A stretch of 40,496 nucleotides of DNA from Nocardioidaceae bacterium (GTDB lineage Bacteria > Actinomycetota > Actinomycetes > Propionibacteriales > Nocardioidaceae): the NCBI GenBank assembly GCA_029266455.1, contig JAQSWV010000034.1, forward strand, positions 1 to 40,496. The letters run 5' to 3'. The notes beneath the pieces were generated by a model. The model worked only from the letters and a program-made list of their open reading frames with translations, searched no databases and was not told the DNA's origin. How positions within the stretch are numbered: the first letter of the stretch is position 1; each line of letters starts with the position of its first letter. A program made the translations under genes and the position numbers. Positions 14,603 through 22,388 of the stretch are shown here, one piece after another.

Positions 14603-16981
14603 ATGTCCACGACCCCTGCCCAGCACGCGATCCCGCGTACCCTCGCCGACGCCCTGCGGGGCTGGGACGACGCTTCGCTGGCCGCGCTGCTGCTGGCCCG
14701 ACCGGACCTCGCCCGACCGGCGCCGGTCGACGTCGGTCAGCTCGCTGCGCGGGTCGGCGGCCGCAGCTCGGTGGCGCTGGCCGTCGACCGGCTCGACACG
14801 GCCCACCTCACCGTGGTGGAGGCCCTGGCCCGGCTGGACGAGCCCGTCGGCGGAGCCGACGTCGCGCGCGTGGTGAACGCCGAGCCCGAGACGCTGCACG
14901 CCGTACTGGGACGGCTCCGCGCGCTGGCGCTGCTCTGGGGTCAGGACGACGACCTGCGGCTGGTCCGCAGCGCGCGCGAGGTGCTGAGTCCGCATCCTGC
15001 CGGTCTCGGACCTGGTCTGCGCACGCTGCTGCTCGGGCTGGCGCCGGCCAGGCTCTCGGCGCTCGCGGCCGACCTCGGCCTGCCGGTCGCGGGCGACCCG
15101 ACGACCACGGCGAGCCGGGTCGCCGGCGCCTACGCCGACGAAGGGTGGGCGCAGGCCAGGGTCGACGAGGCGGCCGCGGCGGGCGGTGCCGACGCCCTGC
15201 GCCTGCTGGACCGGCTGGCCGACGGACCGGCCAGTGGCCGGCTCGGCCAGGTGCCCGACGACGTCCGGCTCGGGTCCGCCACCACTGCACTGGAGCACCT
15301 GCTGGCCCGCGGCCTGCTGGTCGGCACCGATGCGCGCACCGTCACCCTGCCGCGCGAGATCGGCCTGCTGCGGCGGGGCGGGCACACCACCCGGCAGCCG
15401 GTCGACCGTGCACCCGCTCTGGGCACCGCGCCCGTGGACCCCGGGCGGGTCGACCGGGTCGGTGCCGGCGCCGCCTTCGACGTGGTCCGTCGGGTCGAGC
15501 TGGTGCTGGAGTCGTGGGGGGCGGCGCCACCCGACGTCCTCCGGTCGGGGGGCGTCGGCGTCCGTGAGGTGCGCGCACTGGCCGCTGCCATCCATCTCGA
15601 CGTCGACCAGACGGGCTTCCTCGTCGAGCTGGCTCGCGCGGCGGCTCTGCTGGCTCCCGGCGACGACCCCGACCGAGGTGACGTCTGGCTGCCGACGGGC
15701 CTGTTCGACCGCTGGAGGGAGCGGCCGCCGGCGCAGCGGTGGGCGGCGTTGGCACAGGCCTGGCTGCGCACGCCGCGCGCCACCGGCCTGGTGGGTGGTC
15801 GGGACGAGAACGACCGCCCCGTCAACGCGCTGGCGCCCGACCTCGAGCGCGGAGCAGCCGCGACGGTGCGGGCGGCCACGCTCGACGTCCTGAGCTCGCT
15901 GCCCTCCGGCACGGCGATGACCTCGGCCGCCGACGTGGTGGCGCAGGTGGCGTGGGCCCGACCGCGCCGCAGACTGCTCCGGGAGCTCACGGTGCTGCGC
16001 ACCATCACCGAGGCCGGCTGGCTGGGGGTGAGCGCCATGGGCGCGCTCACCTCGGCCGGACGCGCCCTGGTCGGTGGCGCCGATCCCGCACCGCTGGTCG
16101 AGGCGCTCCTCCCCGCGCCGGTCGACCACGTGCTGCTGCAGGCCGATCTGACCGCGATCGCACCCGGCCCGCTGGAGCCCGAGGTCGGCAGGGGGCTCGC
16201 CCTGATGGCCGACGTGGAGTCACGTGGCGGAGCGACGGTCTTCCGCTTCAGTGCGAGCTCGGTACGCCGCGCCCTCGACGCCGGGTGGCCCGCCACGCAG
16301 CTGCACGCGTTCCTCGACGCGCACTCGCGCACACCGGTGCCGCAGCCGTTGACGTACCTGATCGACGACAGCGCCCGGCGGCACGGTCGGCTCAGGGTGG
16401 GTGGAGCCGCGGTGTACGTGCGCAGCGACGACCCCGCAGAGCTCGACACCCTGCTGGCCGACGCCTCGCTGGCCGGTCTCCGACTGCGCCGGATCGCCCC
16501 CACCGTGGCGCTGTCCGACGCGCCCGCCGACCGGGTGCTCATGCGTCTGCGGGCGGCGCAGGCCGCACCGGTCCTCGAGGGCGCCGACGGTCGCAACGCC
16601 GAGATCGCCTCGCCCGTCCGCCGGTCGGCCGTGCCGTCGCAGCCCCTGACCACCGTCTCGGCGCTGGGACCGGACGACGCGGCAGCCGCGGTTGCCGCGC
16701 TGCGCGCCGGTGAGCGCGCGCGCGCCGCGCGGCCCAGCGGCGAGCGTGCCGCTCCCGGGCCGACCCGGCTCGTCGAGCAGCTGCGCGCCGCCGTCGAGGA
16801 CCGCCAGCCGGTGTGGCTCGCCTACCTCGACGAGACGGGAACCGTCTCCGAGCGGGTGGTCGACCCGCTCGCCGTCGACAGCGGTCGGCTCACCGCCTTC
16901 GACCACCGCTCCGCCCGTACCCGCAGCTTCGCCCTGCACCGGATCAGCCGCGTCGCCGCCGCGGGCCGCCCCTCCGGCTGA
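14603..16981 (+). CDS. helicase-associated (XPB/Ssl2-like N-terminal) protein with WYL domain
   Basis: A 792-residue protein related to the mycobacterial gene next to ercc3 (Rv0862c, from memory). The N-terminal ~450 residues are repeated winged-helix-like units rich in Leu/Ala/Asp (SVALAVDRLDTAHLTVVEAL; HTTRQPVDRAP). Residues about 500-600 form the Helicase_C_3/XPB-N-like module (VDHVLLQADLTAIAPGPLEP; FRFSASSVRRALDAGWPATQ). Residues about 720-790 are a WYL domain (AAVEDRQPVWLAYLDETG, then VDPLAVDSGRLTAFDHRSAR). No Walker motifs are present, so it is not itself a helicase. It likely works with XPB in DNA repair or binds nucleic-acid ligands through WYL. Here XPB lies 3.7 kb downstream instead of adjacent. 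ATG 14603 gives the family start (MSTTPAQHAIPRTLADALRG). Confidence 0.87.
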   Translation: MSTTPAQHAIPRTLADALRGWDDASLAALLLARPDLARPAPVDVGQLAARVGGRSSVALAVDRLDTAHLTVVEALARLDEPVGGADVARVVNAEPETLHAVLGRLRALALLWGQDDDLRLVRSAREVLSPHPAGLGPGLRTLLLGLAPARLSALAADLGLPVAGDPTTTASRVAGAYADEGWAQARVDEAAAAGGADALRLLDRLADGPASGRLGQVPDDVRLGSATTALEHLLARGLLVGTDARTVTLPREIGLLRRGGHTTRQPVDRAPALGTAPVDPGRVDRVGAGAAFDVVRRVELVLESWGAAPPDVLRSGGVGVREVRALAAAIHLDVDQTGFLVELARAAALLAPGDDPDRGDVWLPTGLFDRWRERPPAQRWAALAQAWLRTPRATGLVGGRDENDRPVNALAPDLERGAAATVRAATLDVLSSLPSGTAMTSAADVVAQVAWARPRRRLLRELTVLRTITEAGWLGVSAMGALTSAGRALVGGADPAPLVEALLPAPVDHVLLQADLTAIAPGPLEPEVGRGLALMADVESRGGATVFRFSASSVRRALDAGWPATQLHAFLDAHSRTPVPQPLTYLIDDSARRHGRLRVGGAAVYVRSDDPAELDTLLADASLAGLRLRRIAPTVALSDAPADRVLMRLRAAQAAPVLEGADGRNAEIASPVRRSAVPSQPLTTVSALGPDDAAAAVAALRAGERARAARPSGERAAPGPTRLVEQLRAAVEDRQPVWLAYLDETGTVSERVVDPLAVDSGRLTAFDHRSARTRSFALHRISRVAAAGRPSG

Positions 16982-17010
16982 CCCGTTCCCCCGCTTCTGG
17001 GCCGCGGAAC

Positions 17011-17094
17011 TTTCGCTGGGTGGGCTGCGAAAACTGCGCTTCCGGAGGGATATAGCGCCGTGGAGGCGCATCTTTCGCAGCCCACCCTGCGAAA
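17011..17094. repeat. 84-base near-palindromic element (33-base inverted arms, 18-base spacer)
   Basis: Arms 17011-17043 and 17062-17094 match in inverted orientation at 29 of 33 positions. Each arm also contains its own smaller inverted repeat (TTTCGC ... GCGAAA around GGGTGGGCT). The spacer is 18 bases and includes GGGATATAGCGCC, which is less GC-rich than the surroundings. It starts 29 bases after the WYL-protein stop and ends 34 bases before ybdK. It could be a repetitive extragenic palindrome or small non-autonomous mobile element, a strong terminator, or a structured RNA leader. No T-tract is visible. Confidence 0.85.
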
Positions 17095-17128
17095 ACACCA
17101 TCGCGACCGGAGGTGGCACGATGCAGCA

Positions 17129-18247
17129 GTGAAACGGCGAACCATAGGTGTCGAGGAAGAGCTGCTGCTGGTCGACCTCGACGACGGAACCCCGCGTCCG
17201 TCGGCGGGGCCGGTGGTCGGCTCGGCGGACCGGCAGCAGACCGACACCGGCGCGGGGGAGGTGGAGAAGGAGCTCAAGCGGGAGCAGGTCGAGTCCAACT
17301 CCGAGCCCACGGCCGACCTCGACGAGCTGCGGGCGGACCTGCACCAGCTCCGCCGCCGGCTCGCCGACGCGGCGGGCAGCAACGGCCTGGGGGTGGCGGC
17401 CCTGGGCACCAGCCCGCTGAGAGCGACCCCGACGCCGACGCAGGACGAGCGCTACGAGCGCATCAACCGCGAGTACGGGCTGACCACGCGCGAGATGCTC
17501 GTCAACGGCTGCCACGTGCACGTGTCGATCGACTCGCCCGACGAGGCGGTCGGCGTTCTGGACCGGATCCGGCCATGGCTGGCGACCATCAGCGCGCTGA
17601 CCTGCAACTCGCCGTACTGGCAGGGCGCCGACAGCGGGTACGCCAGCTATCGGCACCGGGTGTGGACCCGCCTGCCCAGCGCCGGGCCGGTCGAGCTGTT
17701 CGGCGACCCGGCCGGCTACGAGCGCGCCGTCGAGCAGATGATCTCGTGCGGCGCCGCGATGGACGCCGGCATGGTGTACCTCGATGCGCGGCTGTCCCGC
17801 GAGTTCCCCACCGTCGAGCTCCGCATCGCCGACGTGTGCGCCGGTGTCGATGACGCCGTGCTGGTGGCCGGGCTGTGCCGCGGGCTGGTCGAGACGGCGG
17901 CGCAGGAATGGGCGGCGGGCGCGGAGGCGCCGCAGGTACGCCTGGAGGTGCTGCGGGGCGCAGCCTGGCGCGCGGCGCGCTCGGGCGTCTCCGACCACCT
18001 CGTCGACACACTCACGGCGACGACCGCACCCGCGGCGCAGATGGTGGACCGGCTGTTCGAGCACATCGGCCCGGCGCTGGAGTCGCACGGCGACCTCGAC
18101 TCGATGCGGGCCGAGGCCGCCCGGGTGCTCGAGGACGGCACCGGAGCCGACCGGCAGCGGGCAGCGTTCGACCGCAGTGGCGGGGATCTGGTCGCGGTCG
18201 TGACCGATGCGGTGACCCGCACGACATCGGCCGCCGCGGACCGATGA
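17129..18247 (+). CDS. YbdK-type carboxylate-amine ligase (GCS2 family)
   Basis: A 372-residue member of glutamate-cysteine ligase family 2. Start IGVEEELLLVD, then VEKELKREQVESNSEPTADL, NGCHVHVSIDSPDEAVGVLD, NSPYWQGADSGYASYRHRVW and FPTVELRIADVC are the conserved ATP/metal and substrate segments. Family members have weak glutamate-cysteine ligase activity and the true substrate is generally unknown. Length fits (about 370). GTG 17129 is preceded by GGAGGTGG at 17109-17116, 12 bases away, which is long. A three-codon ORF (ATG 17121, CAG, CAG, TGA) has better spacing to that site and its stop overlaps the GTG (GTGA), so reinitiation may control translation. The 84-base inverted repeat lies upstream. 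Confidence 0.88.
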   Translation: MKRRTIGVEEELLLVDLDDGTPRPSAGPVVGSADRQQTDTGAGEVEKELKREQVESNSEPTADLDELRADLHQLRRRLADAAGSNGLGVAALGTSPLRATPTPTQDERYERINREYGLTTREMLVNGCHVHVSIDSPDEAVGVLDRIRPWLATISALTCNSPYWQGADSGYASYRHRVWTRLPSAGPVELFGDPAGYERAVEQMISCGAAMDAGMVYLDARLSREFPTVELRIADVCAGVDDAVLVAGLCRGLVETAAQEWAAGAEAPQVRLEVLRGAAWRAARSGVSDHLVDTLTATTAPAAQMVDRLFEHIGPALESHGDLDSMRAEAARVLEDGTGADRQRAAFDRSGGDLVAVVTDAVTRTTSAAADR

Positions 18248-18310
18248 GATAGGGGGCACCTCAGGGTCAAACCTGATGACGGGCGTCGGTGCCTGTCGAT
18301 ACCGTCTGCA

Positions 18311-18332
18311 ACGGCCACAGCGCCGTGGCCGT
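18311..18332. promoter_or_regulatory. 8-bp inverted repeat upstream of MMPL gene
   Basis: ACGGCCAC-AGCGCC-GTGGCCGT is a perfect 8-bp inverted repeat 19 bases before the MMPL ATG and just before its GAGGAG ribosome site. It may be an operator (MMPL genes are often controlled by TetR proteins, though no regulator gene is adjacent) or a leader hairpin. A TACCGT -10-like hexamer lies just upstream near 18299. Confidence 0.45.
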
Positions 18333-18351
18333 GTGCTCAGAGGAGACCACC

Positions 18352-20469
18352 ATGCCCCGCACGATCGCCCGGGCCCTCAGCCATCACCGCATCAAGTGGG
18401 TGGTGCTGGCCGTCTGGATCGGCCTGCTCGTCTTCGGCGGCATGTACGGCACCAAGCTCACCGAGGCTCAGAACAACGAGACCGCCTCGTGGCTGCCCGG
18501 CGATGCTGAGTCGACCCAGGCGCTGGAAGCGCTCGAGGAGTTCCAGTCGCCGGACGCGCTGACGGCGGTGATCGTCTACGAACGGGCCGGCGGCACCACG
18601 CCCGCAGACATGCAGGCCGCCGCCAGCGACGCCCAGGAGTTCAGTGGCTTCGACGGTGTCACCGGCGAGGCGTTGGGACCCTTCCCGTCCGACGACGGAG
18701 AGGCCCTCCAGACGGTGGTGACCTTCGACCTGGGTCCCGACGGCTGGGAGCTGGCACCCGAGATCGCCGACGACATGCACGAGATCTCCGACGCGAGCGC
18801 ACCCGACGGGCTGGACATGTACGTCACCGGGCCGCTCGGCAACGCGGCCGACTCGGCGGAGGCCTTCGCCGGCATCGACGGGATGCTGCTGGTCGCGGCA
18901 CTCAGCGTGGTGATCGTGCTGCTGCTGCTCACGTACCGGAGCCCGGTGCTGTGGATCCTGCCGATCTTCAGCGCGGTGTCCGGCCTGCTCGTCGCCCAGG
19001 GCCTCATCTACCTGTTGGCCGAGCACGCCGGGCTGACGGTCAACGGACAGAGCGCAGGCATCCTCACCGTGTTGGTGATCGGGGCCGGCACCGACTACGC
19101 GCTGCTGCTGGTCGCGCGCTATCGAGAAGAGCTGCGTCTGCACGAGGACCGGCACGAGGCCATGGCCGAGGCGCTCTACCGGGCCGGGCCGGCGATCCTG
19201 GCGAGCGGCGGCACGGTGATCCTGGGCATGCTCTGCCTGCTGGCCGCGACCATGAACTCGACGCAGGGGCTGGGGCCGGTCGCCGCGATCGGGGTCGCGG
19301 TGGCCCTGGTGGCCATGGTGACCCTGCTGCCGGCACTGCTGGTGATCTGCGGCCGGTGGGTCTTCTGGCCCGTCCGGCCGCAGTACGGCACCGCCGAGCC
19401 GACGGCGACGGGCATCTGGGCGAGGACGGGGCAGGCGATCGCGCCCCGCGCGCGCATCGTCTGGGTGACGACCACGGTGCTGCTGGGAGCCGCCTGGCTC
19501 GGTCTGGTCTCACTGGACGCCAACGGCCTCACCCAGGCCGAGGGGTTCCGGGGCGAGCCGGAGTCCATCCAGGGCGCCGAGGTGGTGGACGCCCACTACG
19601 ACAGCGATGCCGGCAACACCGCGCAGGTCATCGGGCCGGCAACGGCGGCGGCCGACATCCAGGCCACGGTCGCCGACACCGAGGGCGTCGAGCCGGCGGG
19701 CGAGCCCGCCGTCGTGGGCGACCGGGTGCTGGTCGAGGCGACCCTCACCGACCCGGCCGGGAGCGGAGCGGCCAACGACACCATCGACCGGCTGCGCAGC
19801 GGGCTCGACCAGGTCGGCGAGGACGTCCTCGTGGGCGGCTTCACGGCCATCAACCTCGACGTCCAGCGGGCCTCGCAGGACGACAACCGGGTCGTGATCC
19901 CGCTGATCATGCTGGTCGTGCTGGTGATCCTCGGGGTGCTGCTGCGCGCGATCGTCGCCGCCGTCGTGCTCATGCTGACGGTCGTGCTGTCCTTCGGCGC
20001 GGCGCTCGGCCTCAGTGCGCTGGCCTTCGAGCACATCTTCGGCTTCGGCGGGACCGACAGTGCCTTCCCGCTGTTCGTGTTCGTGTTCCTGGTGGCACTG
20101 GGGATCGACTACAACATCTTCCTGATGACCAGGGTGCGCGAGGAGGCGCTCGACCACGGGACCCGGCGGGGCGCGCTGATCGGTCTGTCGGCGACCGGGG
20201 GCGTGATCACGTCCGCCGGGCTCGTGCTGGCCGCGACGTTCGCCGTGCTCGCGACCCTGCCACTCACGTTCCTGACCGAGCTCGGCTTCGCGGTCGCGCT
20301 CGGGGTGCTGCTGGACACCATCGTGGTCAGGTCGGTGCTGGTGACCGCCCTCAACCTCGACCTGGGCCGGGTGATGTGGTGGCCGAGCGCGCTGTGGCAC
20401 AAGCGGGACGACGGCGATCCGCTGGCCGACAGCCAGCTGCCTCCCACCCACACCCCCGCCGGGGTGTGA
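18352..20469 (+). CDS. MMPL family RND-type transporter
   Basis: A 705-residue inner-membrane exporter with two similar halves. Each half has one N-terminal helix, an extracytoplasmic domain and a block of about five helices. First helix: IKWVVLAVWIGLLVFGGMYG. The proton-relay Asp-Tyr pairs are in GAGTDYALLLVARYREEL (about residue 245) and ALGIDYNIFLMTRVREEAL (about 585). Loops contain ETASWLPGDAEST and SIQGAEVVDAHYDSD, as in MMPL/YdfJ-like proteins. Actinobacterial MMPL proteins export lipids, siderophores or toxic compounds; substrate unknown here. ATG 18352 has GAGGAG nine bases upstream. It follows ybdK by 104 bases and is not obviously an operon with XPB, since a 10-bp hairpin lies at 20533-20576. 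Confidence 0.93.
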   Translation: MPRTIARALSHHRIKWVVLAVWIGLLVFGGMYGTKLTEAQNNETASWLPGDAESTQALEALEEFQSPDALTAVIVYERAGGTTPADMQAAASDAQEFSGFDGVTGEALGPFPSDDGEALQTVVTFDLGPDGWELAPEIADDMHEISDASAPDGLDMYVTGPLGNAADSAEAFAGIDGMLLVAALSVVIVLLLLTYRSPVLWILPIFSAVSGLLVAQGLIYLLAEHAGLTVNGQSAGILTVLVIGAGTDYALLLVARYREELRLHEDRHEAMAEALYRAGPAILASGGTVILGMLCLLAATMNSTQGLGPVAAIGVAVALVAMVTLLPALLVICGRWVFWPVRPQYGTAEPTATGIWARTGQAIAPRARIVWVTTTVLLGAAWLGLVSLDANGLTQAEGFRGEPESIQGAEVVDAHYDSDAGNTAQVIGPATAAADIQATVADTEGVEPAGEPAVVGDRVLVEATLTDPAGSGAANDTIDRLRSGLDQVGEDVLVGGFTAINLDVQRASQDDNRVVIPLIMLVVLVILGVLLRAIVAAVVLMLTVVLSFGAALGLSALAFEHIFGFGGTDSAFPLFVFVFLVALGIDYNIFLMTRVREEALDHGTRRGALIGLSATGGVITSAGLVLAATFAVLATLPLTFLTELGFAVALGVLLDTIVVRSVLVTALNLDLGRVMWWPSALWHKRDDGDPLADSQLPPTHTPAGV

Positions 20470-20532
20470 CGGGGACAGACCCGGGCGTCGAAGGGGACCT
20501 GCATGAGCTGCGCCTGGACGGTCGGGCGCTTC

Positions 20533-20576
20533 CTGGGACGTAAGGCCCATGAGTCGACCTGACTCCTACGTCCCAG
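20533..20576. terminator. 10-bp hairpin between MMPL and the XPB operon
   Basis: CTGGGACGTA (20533-20542) pairs perfectly with TACGTCCCAG (20567-20576). Inside, GAGTC (20551-20555) pairs with GACTC (20561-20565). It lies 64 bases past the MMPL stop and ends nine bases before the -10 element at 20586. It could terminate the MMPL message or be a regulatory site for the downstream operon. Confidence 0.6.
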
Positions 20577-20585
20577 CACCGCCCG

Positions 20586-20591
20586 TACATT
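20586..20591 (+). promoter_or_regulatory. candidate -10 element of a leaderless promoter (small ORF/XPB/HelD)
   Basis: TACATT is followed by six bases (GTCCCC) and ATG 20598. This is one of the better TAnnnT matches in the window and supports the reality of the 45-codon ORF. Confidence 0.5.
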
Positions 20592-20597
20592 GTCCCC

Positions 20598-20735
20598 ATG
20601 CACGTCGTCCGCTCCGCCGTGTCCGCCGCGCAGCCGGTCAACGCCCCACGTGACCACGCCGCCGGGGCGGAGGCGCGCCTGGTCGAGCGCCGGTGGCTGA
20701 TGTCGAGGCTGCCGGCAGGGAGCGAGAGCGCGTGA
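20598..20735 (+). CDS. 45-residue small ORF preceding and overlapping XPB
   Basis: A 45-codon frame beginning MHVVRSAVSAAQPVNAPRDH and ending SRLPAGSESA. Its TGA overlaps the GTG start of XPB (GTGA, 20732-20735). A -10-like TACATT lies six bases before the ATG, so it would be translated from a leaderless message and could hand ribosomes on to XPB. The peptide is Ala/Arg-rich with no signal peptide, membrane segment or motif I recognise. It may matter as a coupling device rather than as a protein. It is too short for codon statistics to be convincing by eye. Confidence 0.45.
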   Translation: MHVVRSAVSAAQPVNAPRDHAAGAEARLVERRWLMSRLPAGSESA

Positions 20736-22384
20736 ACGACGGCCCGCTGATCGTCCAGTCCGACAAGACCCTGCTGCTCGAGGTCGACCATCCCGAGGCC
20801 GTCGACTGCCGCAAGCAGATCGCCCCGTTCGCCGAGCTCGAGCGCTCACCCGAGCACGTGCACACGTACCGGCTCACGCCACTCGGCCTGTGGAACGCCC
20901 GGGCGGCCGGGCACGACGCCGAGCAGGTCGTGGACGTGCTCCTGCGCTACTCGCGCTATCCGGTGCCGCACGCGCTGCTCGTCGACGTTGCGGACACGAT
21001 GGCCCGCTACGGCCGGCTCCGGCTGGACAAGCACCCGACGCACCACCTGGTGCTGGTCGGCACCGACCGCCCCGTTCTCGAGGAGGTGCTGCGATCCAAG
21101 CGGGTGGCGCCGATGCTGGGCGACCGCATCGACGACGACACGGTCGTCGTCCATCCGTCGCAGCGGGGCATCCTCAAGCAGGCCCTGCTCAAGCTCGGCT
21201 GGCCGGCGGAGGACCGCGCCGGCTACGTCGACGGCGAGCATCACCGCATCGCCCTGACCGAGCACGACTGGGCATTGCGTCCGTACCAGCACGAGGCGGT
21301 GGACTCGTTCTGGCACGGCGGCTCCGGCGTCGTCGTGCTGCCGTGCGGCGCGGGCAAGACGCTGGTGGGGGCAGGTGCCATGGCCCAGGCCTCGGCGACC
21401 ACGCTCATCCTCGTGACCAGTACGGTCGCCGCCAGGCAGTGGCGCGACGAGCTGCTCAGGCGCACATCGCTCACCGACGACGAGATCGGCGAGTACACCG
21501 GCGCCAGGAAGCAGGTGCGGCCGGTGACGATCGCCACGTACCAGGTGGTGACGACCCGGCGCAAAGGCATCTACACCCACCTCGAGCTCTTCGACGTCCG
21601 CGACTGGGGCCTCATCGTGTACGACGAGGTGCACCTGCTGCCGGCGCCGGTCTTCCGGATGACGGCCGGGCTGCAGGCGCGCAGACGGCTGGGACTGACT
21701 GCGACGCTGGTGCGCGAGGACGGCCGCGAGGGCGACGTGTTCAGCCTCATCGGACCCAAGCGCTACGACGCGCCGTGGAAGGACATCGAGACGCAGGGGT
21801 GGATCGCACCCGCCGACTGCGTCGAGGTGCGGGTCGCGCTCAGCGACGGCGACCGGTTCACCTACGCCACCGCCGAGGCGGAGGACCGCTACCGGCTGGC
21901 CGCCGCCACGCCGGCCAAGACCGCAGTGGTGGAGGAGCTGGTCGAGCGGCACCGCGGAGAGCCGACGCTGGTGATCGGGCAGTACCTGGACCAGCTGGCC
22001 GACCTCGGCGAGCGGCTCGACGCTCCGGTCATCACCGGCCAGACCCCGGTCAAGGAGCGGCAGCGCCTGTTCGAGGCGTTCCGCGAGGGCGAGCTGCAGC
22101 TGCTGGTGGTCAGCAAGGTGGCCAACTTCTCCGTCGACCTGCCCGAGGCGAGCATCGCCATCCAGGTGTCGGGTGCGTTCGGCTCCAGGCAGGAGGAGGC
22201 CCAGCGTCTCGGCCGGCTGCTGCGGCCGAAGGGGGACGGACGCGCGGCCCGCTTCTACGCGGTCGTGACGCGCGACACCGTGGACGCCGACTTCGCCCAG
22301 CATCGCCAGCGCTTCCTGGCCGAGCAGGGCTACGCCTACCGGATCGTCGACGCCGGCGACCTGCAGACCGAGACCGACCGCTGA
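20732..22384 (+). CDS. DNA repair helicase XPB (ERCC3-like, SF2)
   Basis: A 550-residue 3'-5' superfamily 2 DNA helicase related to XPB/Ssl2 and mycobacterial Ercc3. The N-terminal damage-recognition-like domain (about 1-185) includes ELERSPEHVHTYRLTPLGLW. Walker A is VLPCGAGKT (about residue 204), Walker B YDEVH (about 296), the XPB-specific RED motif is in TLVREDGREGDVF (about 328), and motif VI is QEEAQRLGRLLRPK. It should unwind DNA during repair. GTG 20732 matches the family start (VNDGPLIVQSDKTLLLEVDH) and has GGGAGCGAG upstream. It overlaps the small ORF by four bases and is followed after four bases by HelD, indicating one transcript. Confidence 0.95.
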   Translation: MNDGPLIVQSDKTLLLEVDHPEAVDCRKQIAPFAELERSPEHVHTYRLTPLGLWNARAAGHDAEQVVDVLLRYSRYPVPHALLVDVADTMARYGRLRLDKHPTHHLVLVGTDRPVLEEVLRSKRVAPMLGDRIDDDTVVVHPSQRGILKQALLKLGWPAEDRAGYVDGEHHRIALTEHDWALRPYQHEAVDSFWHGGSGVVVLPCGAGKTLVGAGAMAQASATTLILVTSTVAARQWRDELLRRTSLTDDEIGEYTGARKQVRPVTIATYQVVTTRRKGIYTHLELFDVRDWGLIVYDEVHLLPAPVFRMTAGLQARRRLGLTATLVREDGREGDVFSLIGPKRYDAPWKDIETQGWIAPADCVEVRVALSDGDRFTYATAEAEDRYRLAAATPAKTAVVEELVERHRGEPTLVIGQYLDQLADLGERLDAPVITGQTPVKERQRLFEAFREGELQLLVVSKVANFSVDLPEASIAIQVSGAFGSRQEEAQRLGRLLRPKGDGRAARFYAVVTRDTVDADFAQHRQRFLAEQGYAYRIVDAGDLQTETDR

Positions 22385-22388
22385 GCTG

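Noticed and set aside
22385-22388. Rifamycin-associated element upstream of helD
   Set aside because: There are only four bases before helD and I see no matching inverted repeat upstream of the XPB operon.
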